This document shows, one piece after another, positions 8,358-17,472 of a stretch of 39,354 nt of DNA. Both the position numbers and the translations under genes were made by a program. Origin of the DNA: an uncultured Opitutia bacterium (lineage in GTDB: Bacteria > Verrucomicrobiota > Verrucomicrobiia > Opitutales > Opitutaceae); assembly GCA_903820035.1 (NCBI GenBank), contig CAIJFT010000220.1, forward strand, positions 1 through 39,354, in the 5' to 3' direction. The notes below the pieces were generated by a model, which worked only from the letters and a program-made list of their open reading frames with translations, ran no database searches and had not been told where the DNA came from. Within the stretch, counting starts at the first letter, position 1, and each line of letters opens with the position of its first letter.

Positions 8358-10019
8358 ATGAAAAGCGTTCCCGTTCTCCTGACCGCCCTCCTCAGCGTCG
8401 CCTCGTCCCCGCTCTTCGCGGGCCCGCCGGCCAAACCCAACCTGCTCTTCCTGATCACCGACCAGCAGACGATCAGTGCGTTGAGTTGCGCTGGAAACCC
8501 CGACCTAAAGACGCCGAACCTCGACCGACTTGCGGCGCGCGGCGTGCGCTTCACCAAGTCCTACGCGGCACATCCGTTGTGCGTGCCGTCCCGCGCCAGC
8601 CTGTTCTCGTCGCGCCTGCCGCACGAACTCGGCATCTACGGCAACACGATGGACGCCGTGCTGGAGACGAAAGGCGTGCCGACGCTGGGCGAACTCTTCC
8701 AGGCCGCCGGGTACGAGACCGCCTATGCCGGCAAGTGGCATGTGCATTCGGCCTTCCCCGCCTACGAGAAAAAAAAGAACACGATCCCAGGGTTCACCGT
8801 GCTCCCCCTGGGCGGCAAGGATCCGCGACAGGGCGATAAAAAAACCGAGGAGAAGGCCCCGCAGTGCGATCCGTTCGTCGCCGAGGCCGCCGTCCAATTT
8901 CTCCAACAAGCCCACGCCAAGCCCTTCCTGCTCACCGTGTCGCTGCTGAACCCGCACGACATTTGCGAGTTCTCCAGCTTCGAGGGATTCAAGTCCATGC
9001 TCCCCACGGATCCCGCCCAACTGCCCCCGCTGCACGCCAATGTGCATGACACGGGACAATTACCCTCGGAACTCGTCGGCGACGTCCGCAAGACCCGGGA
9101 CTGGACCGACCTCCGTTGGCGGCAGTACCTGTGGCTTTACTACCGGCTCGTGGAGTCCTCCGACAAACTCATCGGCCAGATCCTGACCGCGCTCGAGGCG
9201 AGCGGCCAAGCGGCCAACACGATCGTCGTCTTCACCTCGGACCACGGCGAGATGCTGGGGGCGCACCAGATGGTCACCAAACAGAAACTCTACGAGGAGT
9301 CCGCGGCCGTGCCCCTCATCATCGCGCCGCCCGGGGCGACCGCCGCGGTGGACCGCGAACACCTCGTCAGCGGCGTGGACCTCATGCCAACGTTCCTCGA
9401 CTACGCCGGGATCAACGCCCCGGCCTCGCTGCGCGGACACAGCCTGCGCCCACTGCTGGACGGCAAACCGGTCGCCTGGCGCGAATTTGTCGCCGCGGAA
9501 ACCATGGAGCCCGAGGCCCGCATGATCCGCACGAGCCGGTACAAATACATTTGCTTCGGCGCCGGGAAAAATCGCGAGCAGTTCTTCGACGAGGAACAGG
9601 ACCCCGGCGAACTGCACAACCGGATTGCGGACGCCGCGCTCGCCCCCGAGGTGGAGCGCCACCGCCGTTTCCTGCAGGAGTGGATGCGATCAACCGACGA
9701 CCACTTTGACGCCGGCCCCAAAAAACTGAGCGAAGTGAAACGCCGCGAACTGGCGCGAGCCCGCAAGGGCGCGCCCGCCAAAGCCGAGGCCACCCCTCCG
9801 CCGGCCGCCCCAGCCACGCCGCCGTCCGACGCGGACCGCGCGACCAGCTTCGCCAAGAAGGACACCAATCACGACGGCAAGTTGGACTTGGCGGAATACC
9901 TGGCCAGCCAGAAGGAACCCGACGCCGCCCGGAAGCGCTTTCAACGGTGGGACACCAACAAAGACGGTTTTCTGTCGCGTGAGGAATTCATCACCAGCGG
10001 TGTTGCTCCCGCCAAATGA
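8358..10019 (+). CDS. Sulfatase with C-terminal tandem EF-hands
   Basis: A 553-residue secreted sulfatase with a signal peptide at residues 1-21. The first metal site reads ITDQQ (D35, Q36), and the formylglycine site is C75-V-P-S-R79. The second metal motif is SDHGEMLGAHQM, the pattern of choline-sulfatase and iduronate/heparan-type sulfatases, so it belongs to a different subfamily from its two upstream neighbours. After a Pro/Ala-rich linker (about 470-490) come two EF-hand loops at about 502-513 (DTNHDGKLDLAE) and 532-543 (DTNKDGFLSREE), with acidic residues at the expected ligand positions, so calcium binding is likely. Two oligo-A tracts (8769-8776 and 8838-8844) lie in the gene. The specific substrate is unknown. 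Confidence 0.93.
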   Translation: MKSVPVLLTALLSVASSPLFAGPPAKPNLLFLITDQQTISALSCAGNPDLKTPNLDRLAARGVRFTKSYAAHPLCVPSRASLFSSRLPHELGIYGNTMDAVLETKGVPTLGELFQAAGYETAYAGKWHVHSAFPAYEKKKNTIPGFTVLPLGGKDPRQGDKKTEEKAPQCDPFVAEAAVQFLQQAHAKPFLLTVSLLNPHDICEFSSFEGFKSMLPTDPAQLPPLHANVHDTGQLPSELVGDVRKTRDWTDLRWRQYLWLYYRLVESSDKLIGQILTALEASGQAANTIVVFTSDHGEMLGAHQMVTKQKLYEESAAVPLIIAPPGATAAVDREHLVSGVDLMPTFLDYAGINAPASLRGHSLRPLLDGKPVAWREFVAAETMEPEARMIRTSRYKYICFGAGKNREQFFDEEQDPGELHNRIADAALAPEVERHRRFLQEWMRSTDDHFDAGPKKLSEVKRRELARARKGAPAKAEATPPPAAPATPPSDADRATSFAKKDTNHDGKLDLAEYLASQKEPDAARKRFQRWDTNKDGFLSREEFITSGVAPAK

Positions 10020-10083
10020 AGGCCAAGCCGATGCCCGTGCCGCTGCTCAAGGTCTTGCCGGCGCCAAACGTGCTCCTTTCCTG

Positions 10084-12525
10084 ATGAAGCGAGTGAACCT
10101 CGGCGCGGCCCTCGGGCCGCTCCTCTTCATTCTCGCCCGCGCACTCGCCCCGGCCGCGGTCACGACCGCGCCGGGTTTCGTCGTGGAGCAGATCTACGCG
10201 GTGCCGCGGGAGTCTCAAGGCTCGTGGATCGCCCTCGCACCCGATGGCGCCGGCGGCCTGTTCGCGTCCGACCAATACGGTCCGCTTTACCGGCTCACCC
10301 TGCCCGCGGCCCCGGGCCGCCCCGCGACGGCCACGCCCGTTCCGCTCGCGATCGGCGGAGTCCACGGCCTCACCTGGGTGGGCCGCGATCTCTACGCGGT
10401 CGCCGCCCAAAAGAGCGTGTATCCGACGGGCCTTTACCGCCTGCGTTCCACCCGCGGCGACGGTGAAATGGATCGCGTGGAATTACTGCAGGCACTCGAG
10501 GGTGACGGCGAACACGGGCCGCACGCCGTGATGCCCGCGCCCGACGGGCGCTCCCTGTTCGTGCTGGCCGGCAATGCGACCAAGCTGCCCGACCTCACCC
10601 GCTCCCGCGTGCCTCCCCTCTGGCGCGAGGAGGCCCTGTTTACGCCCCTGCCCGCCGTGATCGGGAGCGAAAACAACGGGCGTCTCGGCGGCAGCTGGAT
10701 CTGCCGCACCGATCTGGACGGGCGACGTTGGGAACTCGTCGCCGGCGGACTGCGCAATGCCTACGCGCTCGCAGTCGATCCCCACGGTGAAGTGTTCACG
10801 TTCGATTCCGACACCGAGTTCGAGATCAACCTGCCTTGGTATCGGCCGACCCGCGTGCTGCATGCGGTCAGCGGTGCCGACTTCGGTTGGCGCCGGGGCC
10901 TCTACAAAGTTCCGGAGGCCGCGCCCGACGGCTGGCCCGCTGTGCTCCCGCTCGGCCTCGGTTCACCGACCGCCGTGTTATTTCCGCGCGAAGCCCGGAT
11001 TCCCGCGAAGCTCCGTCACGCCCTCTGGGTCGCGGATTGGACCTATGGCCGGATCATCGCGCTGCACCTCACGGCCAACGGCGCGACGTTTGCCGCCGAA
11101 CCGGAGGAGATCGTCAGGGGAGTCCCGCTCCCGGTCACCGCCGTGTGCGTCAACCCGGCGGACGGCGCGCTTTACTTCGCCACCGGCGGCCGGCGCACGC
11201 AGTCCGCCATCTACCGGCTCAGCTGGACCGGTGCCGTCCCGCCCGCCGCGGCCAACCCCGTCGCGGTCGCACCGGTCGTGGCGGAGCGCACGGCGTTGGA
11301 GGAATTCCACGGGCGGATCGACGCCCGCGCCGTCGCCCGCGCCTGGCCCGCGCTGGGCCACACCGACGCCACGGTCCGGCGGGCGGCCCGGACGGCGCTG
11401 GAAAGTCAGCCGGTGGCGGAGTGGGCGCCGCGCGCGCTGACCGAGCAATCCCCGCGCCGGGCGCTGGCCGCGCTGCTGGCCCTCGCCCGCGTCGATGCGA
11501 AGACGCACCAAGCCGCCCTGCTCGCCGCGCTCGAACGCCATTTCGGGTCCGGAGTGGATCCTTCGCTCCGCGACGAGGCGCTGCGCGTGCTCACGCTCAC
11601 GCTGATCCGCGGCGGCAAGATTGCACCGGCCTCGCGCGAACGGTGGGCCACGTTGGTGGGCCCCCTTTTTCCGGCCGCGAATCCGGCCCGGAACGCCGAC
11701 ATCCTGGAGATTCTTCTGTATCTGCGTGGCAATGACGCGCTGGCCCGTGGTTTCGCGGCGTTCGACGCCGCGATCACCCGCGAAGCTCAACTCGATCTCG
11801 CCCGCGTGCTCCGGAATCGGCTGACCGAGTGGAGCCCGGCGCAGCGCAGCCGCTACTTGGTTTGGCTGCACCAGACCGGCTCGTGGCGCGGCGGCGCCGC
11901 CTTTGGCGCCTTCCTGAAAGAACTGCGCAACGAAGCCATCGCCGCCGCCCTGCCGGCCGACCGGCCCGCGCTCGAGAAATCGCTGACGGCCTCGATCAAA
12001 ACTGCGCCCGTTGCGGCGCTCCCCGTCGACCGCGGCATCGTGCGCACCTGGCCGGTCGCCGAGTTGACGGCGTTGGTGGAGAAATCATCCGCCCCGCGCG
12101 ATCCCGAACACGGACGCCGGGTCTTCGGCATGGTGGGTTGTTTCACGTGTCATACCTGTCGCGGCGAAGGTGGCGCGCTCGGCCCTGACCTCACCGCGGC
12201 CGGCACGCGGATGGGGACCCGGGATCTCCTCGAAGCCATCATCGATCCAAGCCGCGAGATCAGCGACCAGTACGGCACGTCGCTACTTCGCCTGCGGGAT
12301 GGCCGACAGTTGTCCGGCCGCATCATCAACTACACCGAGCAAGGGCTGGCCCTCGCGGAAAACCTACTCGATCCGGCCAAGGTGGTCCGACTCAAGGACT
12401 CCGAGATCGTCTCGATTGAGCCGTCCAAAATTTCCCTGATGCCGCCGGGGTTGCTCAACGTCCTCACCGCCGACGAAGTCGCCGATCTCCTCGCGTTTAT
12501 CGGCACTGGTCGGAGCACGCCTTAA
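10084..12525 (+). CDS. Beta-propeller / HEAT-like / cytochrome c fusion (PVC-type heme-binding protein)
   Basis: The ATG at 10084 gives a signal peptide (about residues 1-26) and 813 residues; the frame is open further upstream into the previous gene. Residues about 35-380 are a beta-propeller of the soluble sugar-dehydrogenase/sorbosone-dehydrogenase type, with ALAVDPHGEVF, DFGWRRG and VADWTYGRII blocks. Residues about 405-640 are Ala/Leu-rich and look like HEAT repeats. The C-terminus (about 670-813) is the Pirellula/Verrucomicrobium heme-binding domain (TIGR02603-like), with one CxxCH at C686-C689-H690, then GPDLTAAG and IIDPSREIS. It probably transfers electrons from a periplasmic oxidation. 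It lies 64 bp behind the third sulfatase, so co-expression is likely. The oxidised substrate is not known; released sugars are a guess. Confidence 0.87.
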   Translation: MKRVNLGAALGPLLFILARALAPAAVTTAPGFVVEQIYAVPRESQGSWIALAPDGAGGLFASDQYGPLYRLTLPAAPGRPATATPVPLAIGGVHGLTWVGRDLYAVAAQKSVYPTGLYRLRSTRGDGEMDRVELLQALEGDGEHGPHAVMPAPDGRSLFVLAGNATKLPDLTRSRVPPLWREEALFTPLPAVIGSENNGRLGGSWICRTDLDGRRWELVAGGLRNAYALAVDPHGEVFTFDSDTEFEINLPWYRPTRVLHAVSGADFGWRRGLYKVPEAAPDGWPAVLPLGLGSPTAVLFPREARIPAKLRHALWVADWTYGRIIALHLTANGATFAAEPEEIVRGVPLPVTAVCVNPADGALYFATGGRRTQSAIYRLSWTGAVPPAAANPVAVAPVVAERTALEEFHGRIDARAVARAWPALGHTDATVRRAARTALESQPVAEWAPRALTEQSPRRALAALLALARVDAKTHQAALLAALERHFGSGVDPSLRDEALRVLTLTLIRGGKIAPASRERWATLVGPLFPAANPARNADILEILLYLRGNDALARGFAAFDAAITREAQLDLARVLRNRLTEWSPAQRSRYLVWLHQTGSWRGGAAFGAFLKELRNEAIAAALPADRPALEKSLTASIKTAPVAALPVDRGIVRTWPVAELTALVEKSSAPRDPEHGRRVFGMVGCFTCHTCRGEGGALGPDLTAAGTRMGTRDLLEAIIDPSREISDQYGTSLLRLRDGRQLSGRIINYTEQGLALAENLLDPAKVVRLKDSEIVSIEPSKISLMPPGLLNVLTADEVADLLAFIGTGRSTP

Positions 12526-12585
12526 ACCAAATTAGCCTCCGCCGCCCCGTCACCCCTGCGCCTCACGCCGGATCGCAGCGTGGCC

Positions 12586-12603
12586 AGCATCGGCCCCGAT
12601 GCT
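12586..12603 (+). terminator. Stable hairpin after the sulfatase-cytochrome run, without a U-tract
   Basis: AGCATCG (12586-12592) pairs perfectly with CGATGCT (12597-12603) around a GCCC loop. It lies 60 bp after the cytochrome stop and 82 bp before the serine dehydratase start, a natural transcript boundary. No run of T follows, so it is only a weak candidate for an intrinsic terminator. Confidence 0.3.
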
Positions 12604-12685
12604 CCGCTCGACACCGGCGTTGGCTAAGCGAAGCTAGGGAGACTCGAAGCCCCTCGCCGCCTCCCGCTGAACTCTGCGAACGCCC

Positions 12686-14260
12686 ATGCCCGCCACCCTG
12701 CCGCCCAGCATCTTCAACGACGTTATCGGCCCCGTGATGCGCGGGCCGTCCAGCTCGCACTCCGCCGCTTCGGTGCGCATCGGGCGCCTCGCGCGCGACC
12801 TGTGCGGTGGTCAGCCGGAGTGGGTGCTGATCGAGTTCGACACCGAGGGCTCGCTGGCCACGACGCACGCCAGCCAAGGCTCGGACATGGGGTTGTTCGG
12901 CGGCCTGCTCGGTTGGGAGGCGGACGACGCGCGCCTGCCCGATTCGGCGAACGCACTGCGCGCCGCGGGCATCCAGGTTGAGATCCGCATCTCCACGCTG
13001 CACGACCCGCATCCGAACACGTACCGACTGACGCTGCGCAAGGCTGGGGTCGAACACCGGCTGATCGCGCTCTCAACCGGCGGCGGCATGATCGAAGTGG
13101 TCGCGATCGACGGTGCCGCGGTGACGCTGTACGGCGACTACGCGGTAACCGTGCTCGACGTGCACGACGACGGCCGCAGCACGGCCGCCGCGTTGGGCGC
13201 GCGGCCTGACGTCGACGCCGTGGCGATCACGGGGGCGGCGCCGGCGCGCATTGTGGTGTGTGCTCAGTCATTCGTCAGCGACACCGTGCTGGCGACGCTA
13301 CCGGCCGTGCAACGCGTGCGCCGGCTCGGGCCGGTGCTGCCGGTGCGGTCGCGCAAGGACCTCACGGTGCCGTTCCTGCACGCGGGCGAGATGGTGCGGC
13401 GCGCGGACCCGACCGCGCGCAAGCTGTCCGACTGGGCGCTCGAATATGAATGCGCCCGCGGTGGCCTCGGCGAGGCCGCCGTGCTCGAACACATGCGCCG
13501 GATCCTCACGATTATTCGCGGCGGGGTACAACAGGGTCTTGCCGGCACTGTATATCAGGACCGCATCCTGCCGCGGCAGAGCCATCGCTTTGCGGCGATG
13601 CTCGAACGCGGGCAACTACTCGACGGCGGCATCTTGAACCGCGCGATCCTGTACGTGACGGCGCTGATGGAGGTGAAGAGCGCCATGGGCGTCATCGTCG
13701 CGGCGCCGACGGCGGGCTCGTGCGCGACGTTCCCGGGCACCACGGTCGCCGCTGCGGAGGTGCTGGGCAGCGACGAGACGACGACCTTGCGCGCGATGCT
13801 GTCGGCCGGCCTGGTCGGGGTGTTCGTGGCGACGCGTTCAAGCTTCGCGGCCGAAGTCGGCGGCTGTCAGGCCGAGACCGGCGCCGGGGCGGCCATGGCG
13901 GCGGCGGCGCTGGTCGAACTGATGGGCGGCAATGCCGCACAGGCGCTGTCGGCCGCGAGCCACGCGCTGCAGAACGTGCTCGGCCTCGTCTGCGATCCGA
14001 TTGCCAACCGGGTCGAAGCGCCGTGCCTCGGCCGCAACATCGCCGGCGCCGCCAACGCATTCGCCTGCGCCAACATCGCACTGGCCGGCTACGACCACCT
14101 GATCCCGCTCGACGAAGTACTCGATGCGCACCGTCAGATCAGCGAGCGGATGGCGCGCGAGCTGCGCTGCACCGCACTCGGTGGCTTGTCGATCACGCCG
14201 ACGTCGAAGGCGATCGAAGCGCGCCTGTGCGGCAGTGGCGGTTGCGGCAGCTGCGGCTGA
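12686..14260 (+). CDS. sdaA: L-serine dehydratase, iron-sulfur type, single chain (beta + ACT-like + alpha regions)
   Basis: Converts L-serine to pyruvate and ammonia with a [4Fe-4S] cluster. The N-terminal beta domain carries GPSSSHS (20-26) and HASQGSDMGLFGG. Residues about 145-215 look like an ACT regulatory segment. The alpha domain has APTAGSC (C346), GGCQAE (C394), CDP (C436) and APC (C447). The C394-C436-C447 spacing of 42 and 11 matches the cluster cysteines of the Legionella enzyme. At 524 residues it is about 70 longer than E. coli SdaA and looks like a fusion of the separate beta and alpha subunits of Gram-positives. The tail ends with C515, C520 and C523; in Legionella a C-terminal cysteine caps the cluster. 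It has no signal peptide and no tie to the glycan theme. CTG seems favoured over CTC for Leu compared with nearby genes, hinting at transfer. Confidence 0.93.
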   Translation: MPATLPPSIFNDVIGPVMRGPSSSHSAASVRIGRLARDLCGGQPEWVLIEFDTEGSLATTHASQGSDMGLFGGLLGWEADDARLPDSANALRAAGIQVEIRISTLHDPHPNTYRLTLRKAGVEHRLIALSTGGGMIEVVAIDGAAVTLYGDYAVTVLDVHDDGRSTAAALGARPDVDAVAITGAAPARIVVCAQSFVSDTVLATLPAVQRVRRLGPVLPVRSRKDLTVPFLHAGEMVRRADPTARKLSDWALEYECARGGLGEAAVLEHMRRILTIIRGGVQQGLAGTVYQDRILPRQSHRFAAMLERGQLLDGGILNRAILYVTALMEVKSAMGVIVAAPTAGSCATFPGTTVAAAEVLGSDETTTLRAMLSAGLVGVFVATRSSFAAEVGGCQAETGAGAAMAAAALVELMGGNAAQALSAASHALQNVLGLVCDPIANRVEAPCLGRNIAGAANAFACANIALAGYDHLIPLDEVLDAHRQISERMARELRCTALGGLSITPTSKAIEARLCGSGGCGSCG

Positions 14261-14290
14261 AACCGCCGGCGAGTTGCGGGGAGCCTTGGG

Positions 14291-14320
14291 CCTGAACCCA
14301 CGCAGCAAGCTCGCTTCAGG
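14291..14320. terminator. Weak inverted repeat between convergent genes
   Basis: CCTGAA (14291-14296) and TTCAGG (14315-14320) form a 6-bp inverted repeat in the 165-bp gap between the convergent serine dehydratase (stop 14260) and receptor (stop 14426) genes. The loop is long (18 nt) and there is no T-run, so a bidirectional terminator is only a possibility. Confidence 0.2.
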
Positions 14321-14425
14321 TTAGACCCCAACCGTTCGACCACGGGCGAAATAAAACCCGCGGGAAAAGGCCGACTTCAGCGGGGCTCCGGGCGGAAACC
14401 GTACTCTCGCCCGCGCCCCGGCGGC

Positions 14426-17167
14426 TTAAAATCGCACGGTGAGCGTGAGGTCGAACTGCGGCGGCATGACGTAGGTATAACGGTAAACGGCGGCCCCACT
14501 CGCCATCGTCGTAAAGCCGGTCTTGCGCTCCTTGCCGGTGTTCTCGAGGTCGATGAGGTTCTTCACCCCGGCGCGCACGCGAACCTGCTGTCCCCAGATC
14601 TTCTGGTCACGCATCACATAGGCACTCACCCCGTGCGTCGTGCCGCCGACGAGTTCACGGCCATTGCTGATCCCGAGGAGATACGAATCGCGCCAACTGC
14701 CGTTGACGCCGAGGCGCACGCCCTTGAGCGGCGCCCACGTCTCCCGCGCAAAGGCATAATCCACAATCCAACTCGCCGACCACGGCGCCGCCCGCGCCCC
14801 TGTCGGCTTCGTCACAAAGTCGCTCGAGTCCAGAACCTCCTTGGCGTCGGCCATCAGCGCCGGCGCCTCGTCGCCCCGCTTGAGCGCCGCGTCGTAAAAC
14901 GCGCGGAAGGACGAGAAGTCGGGCCGTGTGATCACATCCGCCTTGGCGATGGTGAACCGCGTCTGCAGCCCCTTGAACGGCCGCGCCAGCAGCGTGAGAT
15001 CGAAGCCTTTCGAACTCTCCGTCGATATGACATCGCGGAATTGGTTCACATCGCGCCACGAGCGTTGGTAACGGGGATCGTTCGCGGTGAGGTTGTTCGG
15101 GTTCATCAGATTCTCGATGTCGCCGCCGCTGAACGTCGACGGGGTCCAACGAAATTCGACGTTCTGGCGGTCAATGTGAAAGACCCCGAACGTAAACGTG
15201 AGCCGATTATTGAACAACGCCCCCTTGAGCCCGACCTCCTTGGTCACCCCGGAAATCGGACCGAAGATCTTCATGTCAAACGTCCGCGCGTCCTGCCAAC
15301 GGAACGAATCGGAGTAAACGCCGTAGAGGTTGATATCCGGCGTGAGCACGTAGGTGAGGCCGGCGGTGTAGCTCGTGTTGAATAGGTGCAGGGCGGGATT
15401 CTCCACGTATTCACCGGGCAGGGCATCCGCCCGACTCGGCGGCGCAATGTCCTCGTTGTAACGACCGAACGTACGCTTGCCTTGGTACTCGTAGGTGCGG
15501 TTCCAATCCCAGCGCACGCCGACCAGCGACTGCAGCCGGCCCTTGAAATACACGCCGTTGGCCGAAACCGCCCCGGCGTACGCCTGCCGCCACTCGGTCG
15601 CATCGGCCGCATTGCCAAAGGAAAGCTGCTTGCCCTCAAAGTCAGCCGTCGCGGGCAATTTTTCCAGCGTGAAGCGGTCGAAGAGCGCGCGGGAATAGAA
15701 CTGCGGGTCGTCCAGGTAGAGACGGAAACGCACCCGGTCGTTGGTTTGATTGACGGCGGTCACGACGCCGTTCTCGAACCGCTTCACGTTGTAGAGCGCC
15801 TTCCGGTAGTTGTTCGTGAAATCCTCGCGGTATTCGAGGCTGCCGACAAACGTCTGCTTCATCCAGCGGAAGGGTTGCCAGGGCAGCACCGCCGTGCCGC
15901 GGAACGCATCGACGTCGTTGCCGAAGCGCTTCCAGTCGATCCCCGCGGTGTCGATGTAGGGGCGACCGTTGACGTCAAGGCTCACGGTACTGCTGAAAAA
16001 GTTATCGTTGCGCAGTCCATCCGTGTTCTGGTGGTTGTAAGCCAACTCCAGTCCGAGCGGGCCCACGCGCTGCTCAATCGTAACCGAATAGGTACTGAAG
16101 GGCCGCCCCTGCCGGTCGAAGGAACCGCGCAGGTTGTAGTGCTTGGGGAAACCGCTGACGCGCTTGGTGCCCACGATGACCCCGGCGGCGTTCCGCATCG
16201 CGACGTCGACGTAACCGTCCTCAAGGAGCGAGAGCGAGCCGCCGGCGGGGCCGTTGGTCGAACTGCGATCCGCGGCGGCCAGCGTCGACTGGTTAAACCA
16301 CTTGCCGTCCGAAGTGTACCAAGGCCCGGCACTCGTATAGCCGAGCGAACGGGCGGATTGTTCACGCACGGTGATACCCGAGAAGCCGCGGGCATTTTCG
16401 AAATCGCCCCGCTCGGCCTCGAGCCGGATCAGCGTATGCCGGAACGGCTGCCAGGTGAGCGCCAGGGTCTCGCCCTCCAACTTGTAGGCCGAGGCATCCT
16501 GAAATGTTTTCTCCTGGCGGCGAACCGCATTGAGCCGGAGCGCGAGGCCGTCGCGCAGCTTGCGGTTCAGATCGATTTGGTAGCGATAGGCCCCGTCACT
16601 GCCCACCTGCGCAAAGAGCGCGCCGACGTTTTTCATCAGGGCTCGCTTGGTGAACACCGAACCCTGCCCGCCCGGCTCGACATCGCCGAAAATCAGCGAG
16701 TTTGAGCCTTTGCCGAAATCAATCCGCTCCACGTTGTAGGTGTCGGACGGCACGTACCAGCGAAAGTAATTGCGCGAGACGTTGAAGCGCTGCGACAGCC
16801 CGCGGAACGAGAAATTGTCCGTCTGGTTGTCGTTCTCCATCGTCGGCGCGGCATAGACGTTGGCCACAAAACGTGTGACCTCGTCGGCGGTGTTGAGCCC
16901 GAGATCTTCAATAAAATCGGCCGTCACGGCGTCGATGTTCACCGGCACATCCTTCAGCGCCTGCTTGGTGCGGGTGGCCGATAGCGTTTCATTGGCCGAC
17001 CAGCCGGTGTCGCGTTCCGTGGAGATGATAAACGGCGACAATTGCACGGCCTCGTCGGCGGCGGGAGCGGGCGCGGGCGCCGCGACGAGCGGGGCGGCGA
17101 CGAAGGCGACGCCGAGCACACTGAAAAACCGCCCGCGGGGAAAGGGGAACGAGAGGAGGTTCGACAT
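14426..17167 (-). CDS. TonB-dependent receptor, FhuE/FecA-like class without N-terminal extension
   Basis: The ATG at 17167 is chosen because a signal peptide follows directly (residues 1-30, ending LVAAP); the frame stays open to 17410 with no credible N-terminus there. The protein has 913 residues. A motif VQLSPFIIS (41-49) sits just before the plug, where a TonB box is expected. The plug follows at about 60-180, with VPVNIDAVTADFIEDLG, FSFRGLSQRF and YNVERIDFGKGSNSLIFG, then the barrel, ending VRF. The GKGSNSLIFGDVEPGG block is typical of siderophore-type receptors, but this class is greatly expanded in Opitutaceae and many members sit beside glycan genes, so the ligand is open. It is divergent from the receptor at 17473 and convergent with the serine dehydratase. 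Confidence 0.93.
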   Translation of the reverse strand: MSNLLSFPFPRGRFFSVLGVAFVAAPLVAAPAPAPAADEAVQLSPFIISTERDTGWSANETLSATRTKQALKDVPVNIDAVTADFIEDLGLNTADEVTRFVANVYAAPTMENDNQTDNFSFRGLSQRFNVSRNYFRWYVPSDTYNVERIDFGKGSNSLIFGDVEPGGQGSVFTKRALMKNVGALFAQVGSDGAYRYQIDLNRKLRDGLALRLNAVRRQEKTFQDASAYKLEGETLALTWQPFRHTLIRLEAERGDFENARGFSGITVREQSARSLGYTSAGPWYTSDGKWFNQSTLAAADRSSTNGPAGGSLSLLEDGYVDVAMRNAAGVIVGTKRVSGFPKHYNLRGSFDRQGRPFSTYSVTIEQRVGPLGLELAYNHQNTDGLRNDNFFSSTVSLDVNGRPYIDTAGIDWKRFGNDVDAFRGTAVLPWQPFRWMKQTFVGSLEYREDFTNNYRKALYNVKRFENGVVTAVNQTNDRVRFRLYLDDPQFYSRALFDRFTLEKLPATADFEGKQLSFGNAADATEWRQAYAGAVSANGVYFKGRLQSLVGVRWDWNRTYEYQGKRTFGRYNEDIAPPSRADALPGEYVENPALHLFNTSYTAGLTYVLTPDINLYGVYSDSFRWQDARTFDMKIFGPISGVTKEVGLKGALFNNRLTFTFGVFHIDRQNVEFRWTPSTFSGGDIENLMNPNNLTANDPRYQRSWRDVNQFRDVISTESSKGFDLTLLARPFKGLQTRFTIAKADVITRPDFSSFRAFYDAALKRGDEAPALMADAKEVLDSSDFVTKPTGARAAPWSASWIVDYAFARETWAPLKGVRLGVNGSWRDSYLLGISNGRELVGGTTHGVSAYVMRDQKIWGQQVRVRAGVKNLIDLENTGKERKTGFTTMASGAAVYRYTYVMPPQFDLTLTVRF

Positions 17168-17472
17168 GGTGAAGGTTGGCGCTCGGAACGGAAATCGCCC
17201 GTGGCGTCGTGGGAGAGATTTAACGTCCTGACCGACCACAGTCGAGCGTGCGGAAAAACACGGCCGGACCGACGCAGGCTGCCGGCGCGTCCGCTCGGCC
17301 GCGCTCGACATCGACGGAGAAGCCTCGCCACGGAAAGTTCGTACGCGCATCTTACCGACTCCCCCTGCGTCTTCCTCCGCACCGTCGCACCGGTGCCCGC
17401 AGCGCCCCACCCTTCACCTGCGGTCCGGCTCCCAACCCGACCCGCCCCCCCCCGAGAAACCCGATCTTCACC
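17168..17472. other. Divergent intergenic region between two receptor genes
   Basis: This 305-bp stretch must hold the promoters of both receptors, but no clear -35/-10 pair or Shine-Dalgarno is visible. Two features stand out. GTCGAGCG (17241-17248) and its exact complement CGCTCGAC (17302-17309) form an inverted repeat with a 53-bp gap. A run of nine C lies at 17445-17453, 19 bp before the ATG of the plus-strand receptor. No small gene was found. Confidence 0.5.

Noticed and set aside
14426-17167. Reading the receptors as siderophore receptors because of their FhuE/FecA-like plug motifs
   Set aside because: No siderophore or iron genes are present and the neighbours act on sulfated glycans; the ligand was left open.
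17332-17355. GGAAAG with a TCTTAC box upstream of the receptor at 17473 as a second FecI-type promoter
   Set aside because: The gap is only 12 nt, too short for the class (about 17).
17168-17410. N-terminal extension of the minus-strand receptor starting at 17167
   Set aside because: It would overlap the divergent promoter region and place the signal peptide internally.
17248-17472. N-terminal extension of the receptor at 17473
   Set aside because: The extension is basic and Pro-rich with no signal peptide, while ATG 17473 opens a clean one.
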